This document shows positions 33,142 through 45,600 of a stretch of DNA of 64,000 bases, one piece after another. Source of the stretch: Lactarius indigo (Eukaryota; Basidiomycota; Agaricomycetes; Russulales; Russulaceae); contig JAFKAC010000075.1 of assembly GCA_025766275.1 (NCBI GenBank), forward strand, positions 62,001-126,000, written 5' to 3'. Under the pieces are notes generated by a model. That model was not told where the DNA came from. It made no database searches and saw nothing but the letters and a program-made list of their open reading frames with translations. Within the stretch, counting starts at the first letter, position 1. Each line of letters starts with the position of its first letter. A program made the position numbers and the translations under genes.

Positions 33142-33352
33142 TATAATTGATAGTCTAATTGACGACAGGTGGGTCGGAGATAGTCGGGGATCTCTGAGGG
33201 TCATCATAAGTAAAATATAAATGAACAGAGATCATAGAGGCTACTATGTGGTCTATTCAGAGGTTATCTAATAAGAATATACCAATCAGGACATCTCTGA
33301 TAATTGATAGTGTAACTGACGATAGGTGGGTCGGAGATAGTCGGGGATCTCC
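33142..33352 (+). repeat. KDZ subterminal repeats
   Basis: Two copies (about 33,142-33,192 and 33,301-33,352) of a unit with GTGGGTCGGAGATAGTCGGG preceded by AATTGATAGT. A related unit lies at the inner end of each terminal repeat (near 32,821-32,870 and 46,960-47,010). Such repeats often are transposase-binding sites; that role is inferred. Confidence 0.75.
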
Positions 33353-33959
33353 AATGGACTTCATAAATACAATGGAAATGCATTGAGGTCATAGAGGCTA
33401 CTAGTCTATGTGGAGTATCCAGAGGTCATCTATATTCAATAAAATGAGCAGAATGGAATATTTGATCACAAGTATGTGGTGACTGCTTATAAGTGTCAGA
33501 GACAACAGACAGAGTCAAGGCACAGTGAGCTAGAGCGGAGTTCCCGCTTGTGAATACATACAAATGCAGGCTAGTGGGTGTCGGTGAAAGGAAATACAGG
33601 GGAGTAAATAAGGTGAATACAGGATAGGGACCTCATAAGGATATATGACAGGACTTCCTAATTGGATGTGTAGAGATATAAATGGGTCCCCAATCTTTCA
33701 ATTGGTGGTTTAACCCCGTAAGATCTCTATAGACATTGCAGGCATTTACAGGACTTGAATATGGTTGTGGAAGTGTGGATATCCTGAAGCTCATATGCAC
33801 ATACTACTGGTCAACAAATGATAGATTAGGACAGGAGAATATTAAGTAGTAAGTGGAAAACATGTGCAGATATTCCAGTATGGAAATGTACATATAGACT
33901 ACCTGGCTAGATAGCTAGGATGAACTTTTGCTGCACCCCTGCCAGTGTCCATATTCCTG
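33353..33959. other. No recognisable gene, left KDZ subterminal region
   Basis: AT-rich DNA between the subterminal repeats and the 3' end of the minus-strand gene. It may hold the 3' untranslated region of that gene. No sizeable frame. Confidence 0.45.
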
Positions 33960-34337
33960 GAGAATGATTAGAAAAGCAGGATTAATGGCTGGGAAACTAT
34001 TGCATTGAAAGTACTCACTTGATCTTCTCTGACACCTTGATAAATTGTTTCCTTTTCTCTATAAGTGGGCTAGTATTGAGTTCCTTCATTTCCTGCACAT
34101 GGTGTGTATCTGATGGACCTGCTATATCTGAAAGTTGGGATGCTAGTATATCTGGGTAGCTGTGATGGGATATGGACGAGGTACAAACCTGATGATGATG
34201 ATCTATTGATATTTGAAGATTTATATCCTGGAGAGTCGGGTGTTCCGTCATTCCCTAAACATATATCATGAATAAATGAAAAACACCATGATAGCAGCCA
34301 TACTCACCAGGATCAGTTTCATCCTGAGACCCATGAA

Positions 34338-35173
34338 TGTCACGGACGCTCTATTTTTACCTTATTTTTATAAATTTATTTGGTAAAGATACGAGTCTCT
34401 AACGTTGTGTCAAACGTCCAAATCCTTATCATTAGACATGATAAGATGGTTAGTCACGTGATGCCAACATGTGCACCCATGAGCACGTGACCCTGGGATA
34501 GTAACTTCCTTATCGGATGTTACCTTTTTAGGTCACCCTTCCGTATTAGTATAATAGTTTCTCATTGGACGATAAGCAGGGAACATTCTAGATAGTTCTA
34601 GATCACGTTGTCATAGAGTTGTGACTCATAGATAAGGACACATCATTGTTCTGTCAGCGTTAATGACTGTGCATCAGTCAGCACAATAAAGAAAACGCTA
34701 TTATTAGATACGACGCGTCAGCGTCTGACTCATTACTATTACCCATACCTTTAGTAATAAGGTTCAGTAGTAATTCGATCTCAGCCGCAGTAGTGTATAT
34801 AAACCCTCATGTAGTGTCCTGAGTGGAACCAACTTGTCCTCTTGGTTCTCCACTCAGGTGCGTATTCTACTGTATTTCCCTTACTCTTCTCCAATGTTAA
34901 CTTGTCCTCTTGGTTCTCCACTCAGGTGCGTATTCTACTGTATTTCCCTTACTCTTCTCCAATGTTAACTTGTCCTCTTGGTTCTCCACTCAGCGTACCA
35001 CGGCATGATCACCTTGCCTTTGGTCTTGCATAAAGACCTCAAGTGTGCATACTCTCCGTTGTGACTGTACGTTTGGTGCGTGACTTGTCTCCGCGCTAGG
35101 CTTGGGTGTGCTACCTGCTCAGTTCGCTTACCTCACCTTGGTCTAGTTGTACGCGATAAGTCATACTGCTACA
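34338..35173. repeat. Solo LTR, family R, in KDZ gene A
   Basis: 836 bp, TGTCACGG...GCTACA, flanked by ATGAA on both sides (34333-34337, 35174-35178). It carries about 2.4 tandem copies of a 68-bp unit (34,832-34,995) and a TATATAAACC box upstream of them. Part of the same LTR family lies inverted at 63,916-64,000. Confidence 0.93.
34832..34995 (+). repeat. Tandem 68-bp repeat inside the family-R LTR
   Basis: Units begin AACTTGTCCTCTTGGTTCTC and follow each other without a break, two full and one partial copy. Confidence 0.9.
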
Positions 35174-35849
35174 ATGAAGTGGAGGAGATTCCGCAGCCCA
35201 TGAATGGTCAGATGGCTCATCATGGACAGATGATTCATCCAAAGAGTCATCAGTCTTGTCACCCTGAGGATTAGAGTCCTCATTATAGTGAAGGTCAAAG
35301 GACTCTTCGTCAGATCCATCTGATTGCTTGGGTTGAGCACGTCGGATGTTCCGCTTATGTATTGTAGGCTGTTTTGTATCATTGAAGAGTGGGCATGTTG
35401 GAACCCACATCAGGGGATCAATACCTTGGTCTTGCCTATCCCTCCAATGGTCTAGAAGGCAAAAGACCTCATCAATCCGGATCTTGGATGGGTCCTTCCA
35501 CTCAAAATCATATGGAATACATTCCTCATCTATCCAGGCAGATGGATCACTTGACAATGAACCCCATGGAATGGTCTGGTTCTCGATTCCAGTGACATAT
35601 CCTTATTCACATATGTGACATACTGCAGCACATGAATTGAAGAATTACTCATGGATATGTGCAGTGCAATAGTCCCTCAGCAATGTTTGAACGACCTTAG
35701 CTTTATATCCATCATGGGAAACAACTTTCGGGAGCTCTTGGAATCCATCTGCATTGAACGCAAGGGGGATTGGGGTGGTGATGGTCTTTGAGAGGTCCCT
35801 TTTCGGATGTTCCTTCACAGTATCTGAGGCATACATTTATTAGATGTAA

Positions 35850-36379
35850 TGTCATGTTTCGACTGTTTGACTTGGTAGTACGACTTGTGAACCCTTACTG
35901 TACCGGTTGTGACTACAGCAGTAAGGTAGATTAGTCACGGACTCTTGGCCTTAGGCCTTTACGGTAGGGATGCGGTGGTGCGATAGGCGATTGCGTATGA
36001 TAGCTGACTGAGTGGTGCCTTGGTGACTCGATACTAGTACAGGTACTAGTAGTATTAGTGTTTGCGGTGTTTCTGCGATACGTTGGACGCTACCTTACTG
36101 TGACTCATAGCAGTGCTTGAAAGCCTGCTTGACTTGTATTTAGGACAGTCCGTGAAGACCAAGATACACCATCTTGGTCTTCTTGAATCGTCACTTGTGT
36201 TCTACTCTCTCTCTCTCTCTCCTTTCTCTCTATGTCTGCAAGAGTCAGCAACGCTTGCTGGTGTACCTCCGAGTATTCACCAAGGCAAGAGCACGGGCCT
36301 CCGCGTTGTCGTGGCTATTCGCTGAGTTGTTATTGCCTGCTCTAAGCTCAAGTTGAGCTAACGTCGTGACGGCGTTACA
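35850..36379 (+). repeat. Solo LTR, GypC type, in an intron of KDZ gene A
   Basis: 530 bp, TGTCATGTTTCG...GGCGTTACA, flanked by TGTAA (35845-35849, 36380-36384). It shares CCCTTACTGTACCGGTTG and the hairpin GAAGACCAAGAT...ATCTTGGTCTTC (about 36,153-36,183) with the LTR at 51,220. Confidence 0.92.
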
Positions 36380-37973
36380 TGTAATCACTTGAGACAAGAT
36401 GATGGGCATAACATACCTTTGGCAAAGCACTGCATCCCAAATTGAGCCCATTGCTGCCAGAGGGCAGCACTCTTCCAGTCTGGACAGAACTTCCGGAAGT
36501 CCTTTCCATCCTGCAATATACTGTTGACATCATTGCTAAGATCGGATGAACCGACGCTCAGCGGACATGACCAAGGGATATGTATTTGATTGCTTACAAG
36601 CCTATCTTGAGGTCGTTGTCTTCACCCTCATATGCGGTTAGGACAATGGAGCGGATTCCACATGTCCTATAAAGCTGACTTTGGAAGTCCTGGATGATCC
36701 GCTCACACAGAGAGGATGCCATCCTACATAGGAGGTATATGAGGAATCAATCAACAGGTGATTTGGATATGTGCATACCTTGATTGAATGTTCTTTGGTG
36801 GTGTCTTCTCTGACCACTCCCTAGCAGACTCTTGATACTCCTCTTGATCCTCAATAGACAGTTCATTCCATAGAGCAGTGGTTGCATCCTGAAGAGCCCC
36901 TAAGAATGCAGGACTTCCCAGTTCTGTCCCAGAGGTCTCCTTTGCAAGCCTTAAGACCTCATCACGGTTCAGGTGATAGAATGCGTTCCTAGCGGACCAT
37001 TTACGAGTAAACTTGATGTATTGACACTTGGGGCGGACATAGTGGTTATAAAACCACTTGTGAATTTTCTGGGATGGGAAATGAGAAGGATGGTCCTATA
37101 GTCATAGTGAAACATGCCTTGCTTGCATCCTTCTTGTCAAAGGGTGTATTAGCGGGGTGGAGATGATACAGCTCTCCCATAGCCTTCTCAACAATCCTAG
37201 TGTGATCATGAGTATCAGCCTCTTGGAACTCATCAAGATATTCTAGTAGGATGTCTCCATCTTGAGGGGTAATAGAGAATCCTGTGTTCACAGATTGCTC
37301 CCCATAGCTCTGTAAGCTTGAGGGATCTCTGCTACCATCAGAATCATTGAGGTATTCATGCTGCATAATGGATGAGATGAGGATGGATAGATGGACAAGG
37401 TATGGTGATTGAGAGGATGGACAAATGTACTAGGTGTGACGCTTAAGTGGATGGATATGAACATCTCATTGTGATGGCCAGTCATTAAATATGTTCCTGT
37501 GATACAATAGAGAATTGGATGATGGTCGGGAATGGTCCGACAACAAGCACCAATACAATGAAACTGTTTGAGCAATGTGGGGTATCATATTGTGCAAGAG
37601 GATGTCCCGACGTGTAATAGCCATGGCATGACTTGGTATTACAATGTTCTAATAGTGGACCTCTGCACCTGAAGATGAGACATATGTGAAACATGTATGG
37701 ACATGTGGAGACAACAGATGGGGCAGAAAGGAGCACTTGAGGATTTGATATCAGAGTGGACATATGTGATGATATAATGGTCGTAGTACATGTATTGGGC
37801 GAAGTGGACGTCTGGCTATGTATATCCGCCATACAGCCCATTCAATCGACATTTACATATAACATGGTACAGGCATCAGGAGAAGTGGAAATCTGACCAA
37901 CTATATCCGCTATGTATTCCATTTGATTGACAGCTACATATGACATGATACATGGACTACACAATAGTGCGGA

Positions 37974-38996
37974 TCACCCGAGGGTGGCCGCAGTCTGTTC
38001 AATCTCAAGAACTACCTTGTGAAGCTCGTCATTTATGTCTTTCAAATTAGCCCTAAGCTTGGTGACTGTTTCCCACAATTGTGCATGCTGAATCTTGAGC
38101 ACAGCTGTCCTGGCATCCAATTCGACAAGGTCTTGGGGCTTTGCGGTGGCAGGGATGGTGATACCCATTGGATGCATGGTGCTGGTGGGAGTGGATGTCC
38201 CGGGGGACGCAGACGGCTTTGTGGGGAGCTCCACAGCACTACGAGTTACAGGGCGAGTCACCCCACTGCGGACGTCCTGTGACTTGTCTGATGCGATGGG
38301 CTGTATGCATATGATTATAGGATCTGTGGGATGTGTGTAATAGATGTATAAATACGTACCTGTGCTTTCAGAACGCCTGCCTTTCTGTCAGAGGTCTTAG
38401 GAACGTTGGGCAGTCGTTCAGGATCTGCACCATCAATATCCATGATATCTGAATCCTAGAATAGAGGTAATGTGTGAATATGATATAAAGCACACTTAGA
38501 CATACCTGCGTCTCTGCAGACGTTGAGTCCACTAGGGATAGGTCAACGACAGCAGCAGAGGGTTTCCCCTTAGCTGTGGAGCCCGCTGGACCTCCCTGCA
38601 GGCGACCCACGAGCCTTTGAGATGCAGGGATGAGGTCCATGAAGTCATCGAGTGGGGATGCACCCCAGACCTTCATCCTCTTCACATCAGGCTGTAGGGG
38701 ACAATGTTAGTATGTATCAGGCATTTAGTGATGTAATTCCATACCTTGGTGCACACATCCTTGTTACCCATCGCCTTAGGGAGTGGAATGACTGGAGATG
38801 GAACGCTTGACAGAAAGTCAAAGCCATCATCTTCCACAGCTGCTTTTGGGGCCAGCGGAGGTCCCATTGACTTGGACTTAGCATGATTCAGGGGCTTGAT
38901 GGGAGCAGGCTGGGGCTTACTTGGGGCACTTGGGGTGGGCTGGGATTGCTCAGATGTGCAAGACTGAGAGCAGGAAGAATGGGGAGCGTCAGACAT
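37974..38996 (-). CDS. KDZ-element accessory gene B, Pro/Ser-rich with C-terminal coiled coil
   Basis: ATG at 38996. Exons 38996-38745, 38691-38506, a third exon around 38,455-38,360 (DSDIMDIDGADPERLPNVPK), and a last exon from about 38,300 to the stop at 37974. The N-terminus is low-complexity (QSQPTPSAPSKPQPAPIKPL); then VWGASPLDDFMDLIPASQRL; the end (TAVLKIQHAQLWETVTKLRA, LKDINDELHKVVLEIEQ) looks like a coiled coil. No domain is recognised. Head-to-head with gene C, with a shared 250-bp promoter region (38,997-39,248). No lesion is evident, so it may be intact. Confidence 0.55.
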
Positions 38997-39248
38997 AGTT
39001 GCTGTGCTCTGAGAAGTGAGGAGGCCTAGTTCAGCGAATATATTATTGTTTCAAACGTGTCCCAATCAGATTCGATGTGTATGCATATGTACATGTGATC
39101 TGTCTTCGATTGGAAGCATGGGATCGGACATCGGACATGGGTTGTGGGAAGTCTGATGGAGCCCGACATGGTTCTTTGGGGGTTATTCTGTGAGTGCATA
39201 TCTCTCCCATATCTCCCCCATATCTCCCACCCCGCCACATCACTTGCA

Positions 39249-41153
39249 ATGGCTAAGAAAGCTGTCACAGAATTGACAAAGGATGAGACTGTCATGCTTG
39301 TGATAGCTGCTAAGTGCCTGGCAGCAATTAGACATGTTGCGGAGGTCCCTACAATGGCTGAGCAACTGGCCATGCTTAACAAGCATGTCAGTGTGGAGCT
39401 GGTAAGTCAGTCCGATAAATATACTGAGCAATAAACTGATACATGTTATAGAAAACGGTTAGTGCAATATTCAGACGGTATATAGACCGCCCCAAGAAGC
39501 CCAGGCTTCATGCAGTGGCCCAGGTAATGGGATATGAGTGGGGGAACACTAGGCGGGAGTCCTGCGATCCAGACTGGGAGAATGTAACCATCAATTACAT
39601 TGCATCTCTATGTGAAGAACAAGAGAGAATAAGTCCGGACTGGCATGAAGCATACACATCTATTGATCTAAGCAAGTATCTGGAGGGTATTCAGCTGAAG
39701 AAGATGTGGTGGGCTCCTGTCAATGAATATGTGGATGATGGTACGTCCCCTGCATCCACTTGTTCCATCGCTCACTTGTGCCAAGTCGCCATGGATGAGC
39801 CAGCAGATGAGCCAGCAGATGACCCGATGGATGAGCCTGCAGATGGCTTCACAGATGAGCTTGCAGACAAGCCTGCGGACGATCCTGTGGATGATCCCAC
39901 AGATGATCCTGGAGATGGCTCAACTCATCCATCCAGACCAGAGTCGTCCCTCGCAAGTGCAACGCTTCCTGACAAGGGAAAGGCTCGAGCTGATCCACCA
40001 CCATCTGAGGCTTCGAAGCACCCGTATGGCCTGCGAAACAAGAAGCGGCCTGCTCCGGCGAGCCCCGATGAACCAACTGTGGAGTCAGAGGAGACAACCC
40101 CTCGGAAGTCCAGCAAGTCACAAGTTGAGGTGGTTATTTCATCCCCTCCTCGTGCTAAACAGTGCCCACGTCTTGAAGAGGATAGTATGGTTGAGGCCAT
40201 GGGTCTGGTGAGCATTGTGGACTTATTCTATCATTTTATTGGTTACTATATTCGCTGCAGGATATGTGTGGCCCATGCATAACTCACAAAGCAAAGGCGT
40301 GCAAGCCCCAGGCCAATGTGAGGCACCTGATGTCCGCTTGTGTCGCCTGTGTGACTCTACACAAGACCTGCAGTCCGCCTGCATCCTGGGGCATCAGGCC
40401 GCATTGGATGGGGGACACCCGATCTGCCTTGTCCATACACACACAAACCCCGAGTAAGTCTGGTATATTTCTGAATGCGAATGTGCCAGAGATATCACTT
40501 ATAATATCTAGGCATTCTTGTGGATGCGCAAATTGAAGCTCTTGCGCAACAGGTGGATGAACTGTCCAACGAAATATGTGATTTGAAGAAGGACCAGGCC
40601 ACATCGATGGAGGAGAACCGTCGTGGACGACGTCAAATGAACCAGAAGTTGCAGGACGCTCTCCTCATGCTGGGGGTACTGTTGGAGAAGCAGGGGGTCG
40701 ATTCTTCCTCTATCCCCGGCATCGGACAGCCCACTTCCAGCACCACTAATTCCCCTGGCCTCCAGGCCACATCTTCACCAGGAATCCCCTTATCTTTACT
40801 CAAACTTTCAGATGCGCATTCAACTGCATCATTGAAAACTTCAAGCATCATTTCAGAGCCCTGCCAAGTGATGGGTATGTATTATTCTTAGAGCAGATGT
40901 CCTGCTCTGACATCCATTTCAAGTGAAACGATTGGGCAGAAGTGCCCCTGCCTCCAAGGCCGCATCCGTCACCTCTCACCATTCCGTGGCCTCACACCAT
41001 TCCTCTACGGGTGGGCCACTGCACCAACCATCAGGTGAGTAGTTTGTGTTTCTTGGCTGTTTCATGCACATCTAACCTATGTTTCAAGTTGCGCATTCAG
41101 GTGGGAGTGCTGCATCACACAGGCCATTGCCGGAGATCCCCCCTGCACAGTAA
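39249..41153 (+). CDS. KDZ-element accessory gene C, acidic repeats, cysteine cluster, coiled coil
   Basis: Exons 39249-39401, 39452-40207, 40261-40453, 40512-40874, 40924-41034, 41089-41153, all GT-AG with agreeing phases. The protein has an N-terminal helical part (ETVMLVIAAKCLAAIRHVAE), VMGYEWGNTRRE, an acidic run built on DEPAD-like units (39,793-39,915), a basic stretch (YGLRNKKRPAPAS), and a cysteine cluster CGPCITHKAKAC with CVACVTLHKTC, which could bind zinc. Then QIEALAQQVDELSNEICDLK, a coiled coil, and a serine-rich end. No stop interrupts the predicted frame. The family is unnamed to me; it resembles proteins found near KDZ transposases in mushrooms. Confidence 0.6.
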
Positions 41154-41764
41154 ATAATTGAATATGCGTTTTAGGACAATTTGTAATCACGTAGTTGGAC
41201 TTCCCCATTTAAATGAATCGGTACATGTGACGTGTGTGCAATCAGTTTCATGTGATCCATCTGTCATTTGCTTCATGTGACCCATCTGTAGCATGTGACA
41301 TCGTATATCATATGACTTGATTCCCATATGTGGGATTCTATGTGAGATTCTGCAAAGCTGAGTGGCATGCGACTTAATATATCAGACCATCCAGAATAAA
41401 CCTGACTCACACCCTAAATACATCTCCATTAAGTGGTTGGCACATTGCAAAGGCAGGATACATGGCTGAATATCTCTGTAGTAAAGCTGGCAGGTTGTAT
41501 CACATATGCCTTCTATAGGTCATATCAAATATGTATTTGTTTAGCGTATTGTATGTCTAGTATTATTCCTTTGCCATTCATATGCGACATTGAAATAGCG
41601 GACCGTCCGACATTCATGCCATTTCATATATTGAGGTGTAGTCTAACAATTACCATAGATCCCTAGGCAGCGTTTCATGTATCTTCAGCAAGGCCAAACC
41701 TGTTTCACATGTCCATGGTATTTATATTGCTTCAGGTTAGCTACTCTATTGCCCTACTACCAAT
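41154..41764. other. Intergenic stretch in the KDZ element
   Basis: Repeated CATGTGA-like words (41,226-41,300) and no credible gene. It likely contains the promoter of the next small gene. Confidence 0.45.
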
Positions 41765-42399
41765 CATGGAGTCTCACACATCCAAAGGCAAACTTGTATC
41801 ATCCACATCAAAGCCCTCCAGGTACACCAGCACCATTCACGAACATAAGCGGATCTCCTGCTCCCCCCCTCTCCACACTCCCACCATGTTTTCCGATCCT
41901 GTGGACGACTCACCCTCTGATACACAATCATTTGATGAGGATGACATGTATGGCTCAGATGGTGATGTTGAAACCATCAGTCTGAAACCCCTGCTGGAAC
42001 ATGTTTCTGAGGAGCAAGAAACAAGTTCAATCAATCAATGTGTGGTATGTACCTGTCACCATCAATTCTTCCTATTCCATCTTACCTTTCAAGGCAGATG
42101 TGGAACATCCTTTGGAGGAGCAGGAAAGCTCACTCAATGAATACGAGGTGTGTACCTGTCATTGCCAATCCATTCCATCCATCTTACCTTTCAAGGTGGA
42201 CATGGATATCATTTCCGACTCAGAGAATATACACAGGAGTGTGAACAACTTCTCCCTCATGGTAAGGGCACTGTGTGAGGCAGAAGGGATTGATGTTTCC
42301 AATATTTCACATAGAACAGAAGATAGCCTGTATCATGATGATGGGTTGGATCATGCATCAGAGATGTCTTCAGAATTAGGAAATACTAATGATAGTTGA
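41765..42399 (+). CDS. Small acidic KDZ-element gene D with a duplicated exon-intron unit
   Basis: A likely start at 41,765 (ATGGAGTCTCACACATCC) leads into a serine-rich acidic protein (DEDDMYGSDGDVETISLKPL). Two short introns, near 42,045-42,092 and 42,148-42,195, share GTACCTGTCA after the donor and ATCTTACCTTTCAAG at the acceptor, and enclose the exon coding for DVEHPLEEQESSLNEYE. The last exon reads FSLMVRALCEAEGIDVSNIS and ends at 42399. No family is recognised. Confidence 0.5.
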
Positions 42400-42625
42400 T
42401 TAGAAGGTCCTCCATGATGTAGACTATTGTACTGTGGTCATACTGTCTCATGTAGGGTTTCACATTGGGACTGGTTTCAGATTTGAAGGTTGGACAACAC
42501 CACTAGTGGATCAACCAGGTGTATAGATCATTGAGGATGCTCAGGTATATTTAAGAACGGAGATAATCCATGTCACCCATTGACTTTCATTTACACCATC
42601 TTCATTCTATCCATTTCCATTCATA

Positions 42626-45600
42626 ATGCCTCCAAAGAATACCTTCACCATTCCCATGGGAGATGTTGTTGAGGTCGTCAACCAGACACGGAAGACTAAG
42701 TGGGGACTCTGTACGACTGTAAAGGAAGTCCCTTTCCACTTAAAGAAGGGGAAGTCAGGTCAAGCTTCAATGTCTCGAACTGGAGTGGAGACCACTATGG
42801 AGACAGTACAGTCGCAGTCATCCAGGGACTCACCACATGGGATAGAGGAATCACATACCCTTCACCACATAGAGCCATATGAACCTGATTTGCAAGACTT
42901 TCAAGCAGAGGAATCCCAGCCCCAACAAAGTGTATGTCCACAAACCTCCTATGATCATTGTTGGACTTCTGATTATTCGTAGACACCAATGAGCCAGTGG
43001 ACAGACATGCGGAGCAGATACATCCACCTTTTGCTTGAGATGGAGGGTCTGACAAGTGCTCCAAATTGCTCTATGTGTACCAGTTCAATGCAGATCAAGT
43101 GCTCCGATTGTATTGGAGGAAAGTACTTCTGCAAGGAATGTTGCCTTCAAACGCATATGCGATCCCCATTCCATCGGATGTCCCGCTGGACTGGCACACA
43201 CTTTGCACCAATGTCATTAATGTCAATTGGATTTAAGCTCTGCTTTGGTCATGATGGGAGGCCATGTCCACTTACAGTGGAGGTATGAACATATCAGATA
43301 TATTAATCCCACATATACTCATATATCCATAGGGACACCAAGCATCAGATGGGACACAGCACAGAAAGCGGACGTCCCGTCAGACTCGTTCTGCATCACT
43401 TGTATCTGTTGAGGAAGAGCAGGCTCATTCATCGGGAGGTCCGCAGCCTTCGTCACAAACTCTTGAAGATATGCCTGGGATTTCAGACACATTGTTTGAC
43501 TTTGCTGGGGATGTGTTGGATCCCTCTGAGGGAAACACACGACGCACTTGGACCACAATGTCGGGAAACCCACTGATCACCATTGTCAATCAAACAGGTG
43601 TCTTTGATATGGATGTACTCTTCTGCATATGCCCCAACGCTGGTGCCAATGATGAGCAACTACTCCAAGCTGGAATATTTCCTTCAACCTTCAAGCAGAT
43701 TGAGACTGCATTTACCTTCTCAGTTCTGGATGACTTCTTGGCTGACAACCTGGAGTGCAAGACAACTGCACAACAGTACTATTCTAAGCTTCAGAGCATC
43801 ACCAATCGGATGTTCCCTGACCATGTCCCGGTGGGTATCAATGCTATCCTGATACTGCATAACATCTTATTGATGGAGACATATAGAACCTCTACAAACA
43901 GCTCTTGAGGGCATCCCGACAATGGAGGGACTTGAAGAATAGGATTGAAAGCGGTTTGGGACATCAGCACACAGGGACATCCGCTAATGAAGGGTCCATG
44001 GCCATATTCTGTCCAGCCTGTCCACAGCCAGGCATCAATCTACCAGATGATTGGAGGACCAGATATAATGATAAGCCATATGTATTCATTGAGAACATGT
44101 CAAATATCTCAGTATTGACTTGCTCGAAGGAATCAACTCATCCGAACCTTTATAATGGATGGCAACTTCTCAGCAGAGCACATGAGGTGTAGGACAGGAG
44201 ATACGGACGTTCTGCTATCAGCGGGGATGGCCTTCATGGCAAATCCCAATTCATATAAGGCTCACCTGCATAGTGGGCAAGAGATTTCCCAGGTATGTCA
44301 GATACTATTGACAGTGACTGTTGTCTTATAGTCTCATAGCCCAGCACATGTAACACATATAGGGCCATTGAACAGGCCAATTCAAGTCATCCACACCTTG
44401 ATGTTACAGGCATTGGAGCAACCGCATGCTGTCATGGATTCTTTGTCCCTACATCTGTAGTTGACTTCCAGAAGGGAGAGAGGTATGTCCGACACATTAA
44501 GCACCCTAAGTATGGAATTGATAATTGATGTATGTTTGATGTCAGGCAAATCAATATGGACTATAGCCTTTGCAAGGCCCTTTCCTACAATATGGGGGAC
44601 ATCCCTGTGGCCTTGGTCATGTATGATATCATGTGCCAATATGGTGTTCACTTCAAGGAAAGGGTGGAGAACAGCCCGGAGTTATCTCTGTCTAGCTCAT
44701 TGCAACTTCGCACTGGGATTGGCCTCTTTCATATCCATGGCCATCAAGATTCATGCTTACCCCGCTTTTCCCCAAGCTATATCCCTGGAGCGAAGCAGGT
44801 GGATGGAGAGATCATTGAGACATTGTGGGCACCACTCAATAACATCTCACGGAGCATCCGTGGGATGTCCCTTGCTCATCGCCAGGAGGTATTGGATGCA
44901 CATATGAACCATTCCAATTGGAAGAAGATGGTCTGCATTGGTCCGTTTAATCCATATCTATAATCCATTTGATTCTAATATAATAATGTTCCAGTTCCAT
45001 CACTTCTGAAGCAGTGGAAACAGATGGATAATGGTATAGATCTCAGTGCTGAGATATTAGACACTCTCAATACAAGGTTCAAGAAGAAGACTAAACGATG
45101 GCTTAAGGCAGAAAGTCATGCTCAATCAAACAGGCATGAAGACCCCACTTTAATGGACATATATGATACAGTGACATCCAAAGGTATTGTGACCTGACAA
45201 ATCCTATGTATTCTATACTAATGTCTATCATTAGCTCCCTCTCGTGCAGAGATTCAGCAGCAGCTGATTTCAGAGGAGAGCGGAGATATTACCGCTCATG
45301 GTCAAACATCTTGGATTGCATGTGGGATAAAGATCCAGGAGTTGCAGTGAGTCCATCCAATGACCCATTTGACTGTTGGTTAACATCCACTCTGTAAAGG
45401 CTTGCTATCAGATATCAACTCTGAGCACATGGTCTGAAGATCAACACTGAGGAGGCTCAAGTCATTGAAAACAAGCGGAGTCACCTTCAGAAGCTCATTG
45501 ACATATTTGAGCACCAGGGAGATTCCTTCCTACTCCACCAGCCGCTTGCAGATGATTCCTCAATAGTGCCTTTGGGTGACTATGAGGAATATGACCATGT

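Larger units (their letters stand above)
33960..37366 (-). pseudogene. KDZ-element accessory gene A, multi-exon, disrupted
   Basis: ATG at 37366. Exons by homology-free splice reasoning: 37366-37118, 37068-36779, 36723-36598, 36535-36417, 35823 onward, about 35,580-35,179, then 34,332-34,318 and further pieces to about 33,970. Text includes HKWFYNHYVRPKCQYIKFTR, ALWNELSIEDQEEYQESARE (HMG-box-like), CERIIQDFQSQLYRTCGIRS, DWKSAALWQQWAQFGMQCFA, EVFCLLDHWRDRQDQGIDPL and an acidic end. Proteins of this layout are familiar from agaricomycete genomes next to KDZ transposases but have no function I can name. The first donor is GC (GCATGT). A TAA at 35645-35647 breaks the frame (CAA expected). One solo LTR lies in an intron (35850-36379), another in a coding exon (34338-35173). 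Confidence 0.6.

Noticed and set aside
33142..33352. Repeats with spacing as a CRISPR array
   Set aside because: Only two or three units with unequal spacing inside a eukaryotic transposon; they are subterminal repeats.
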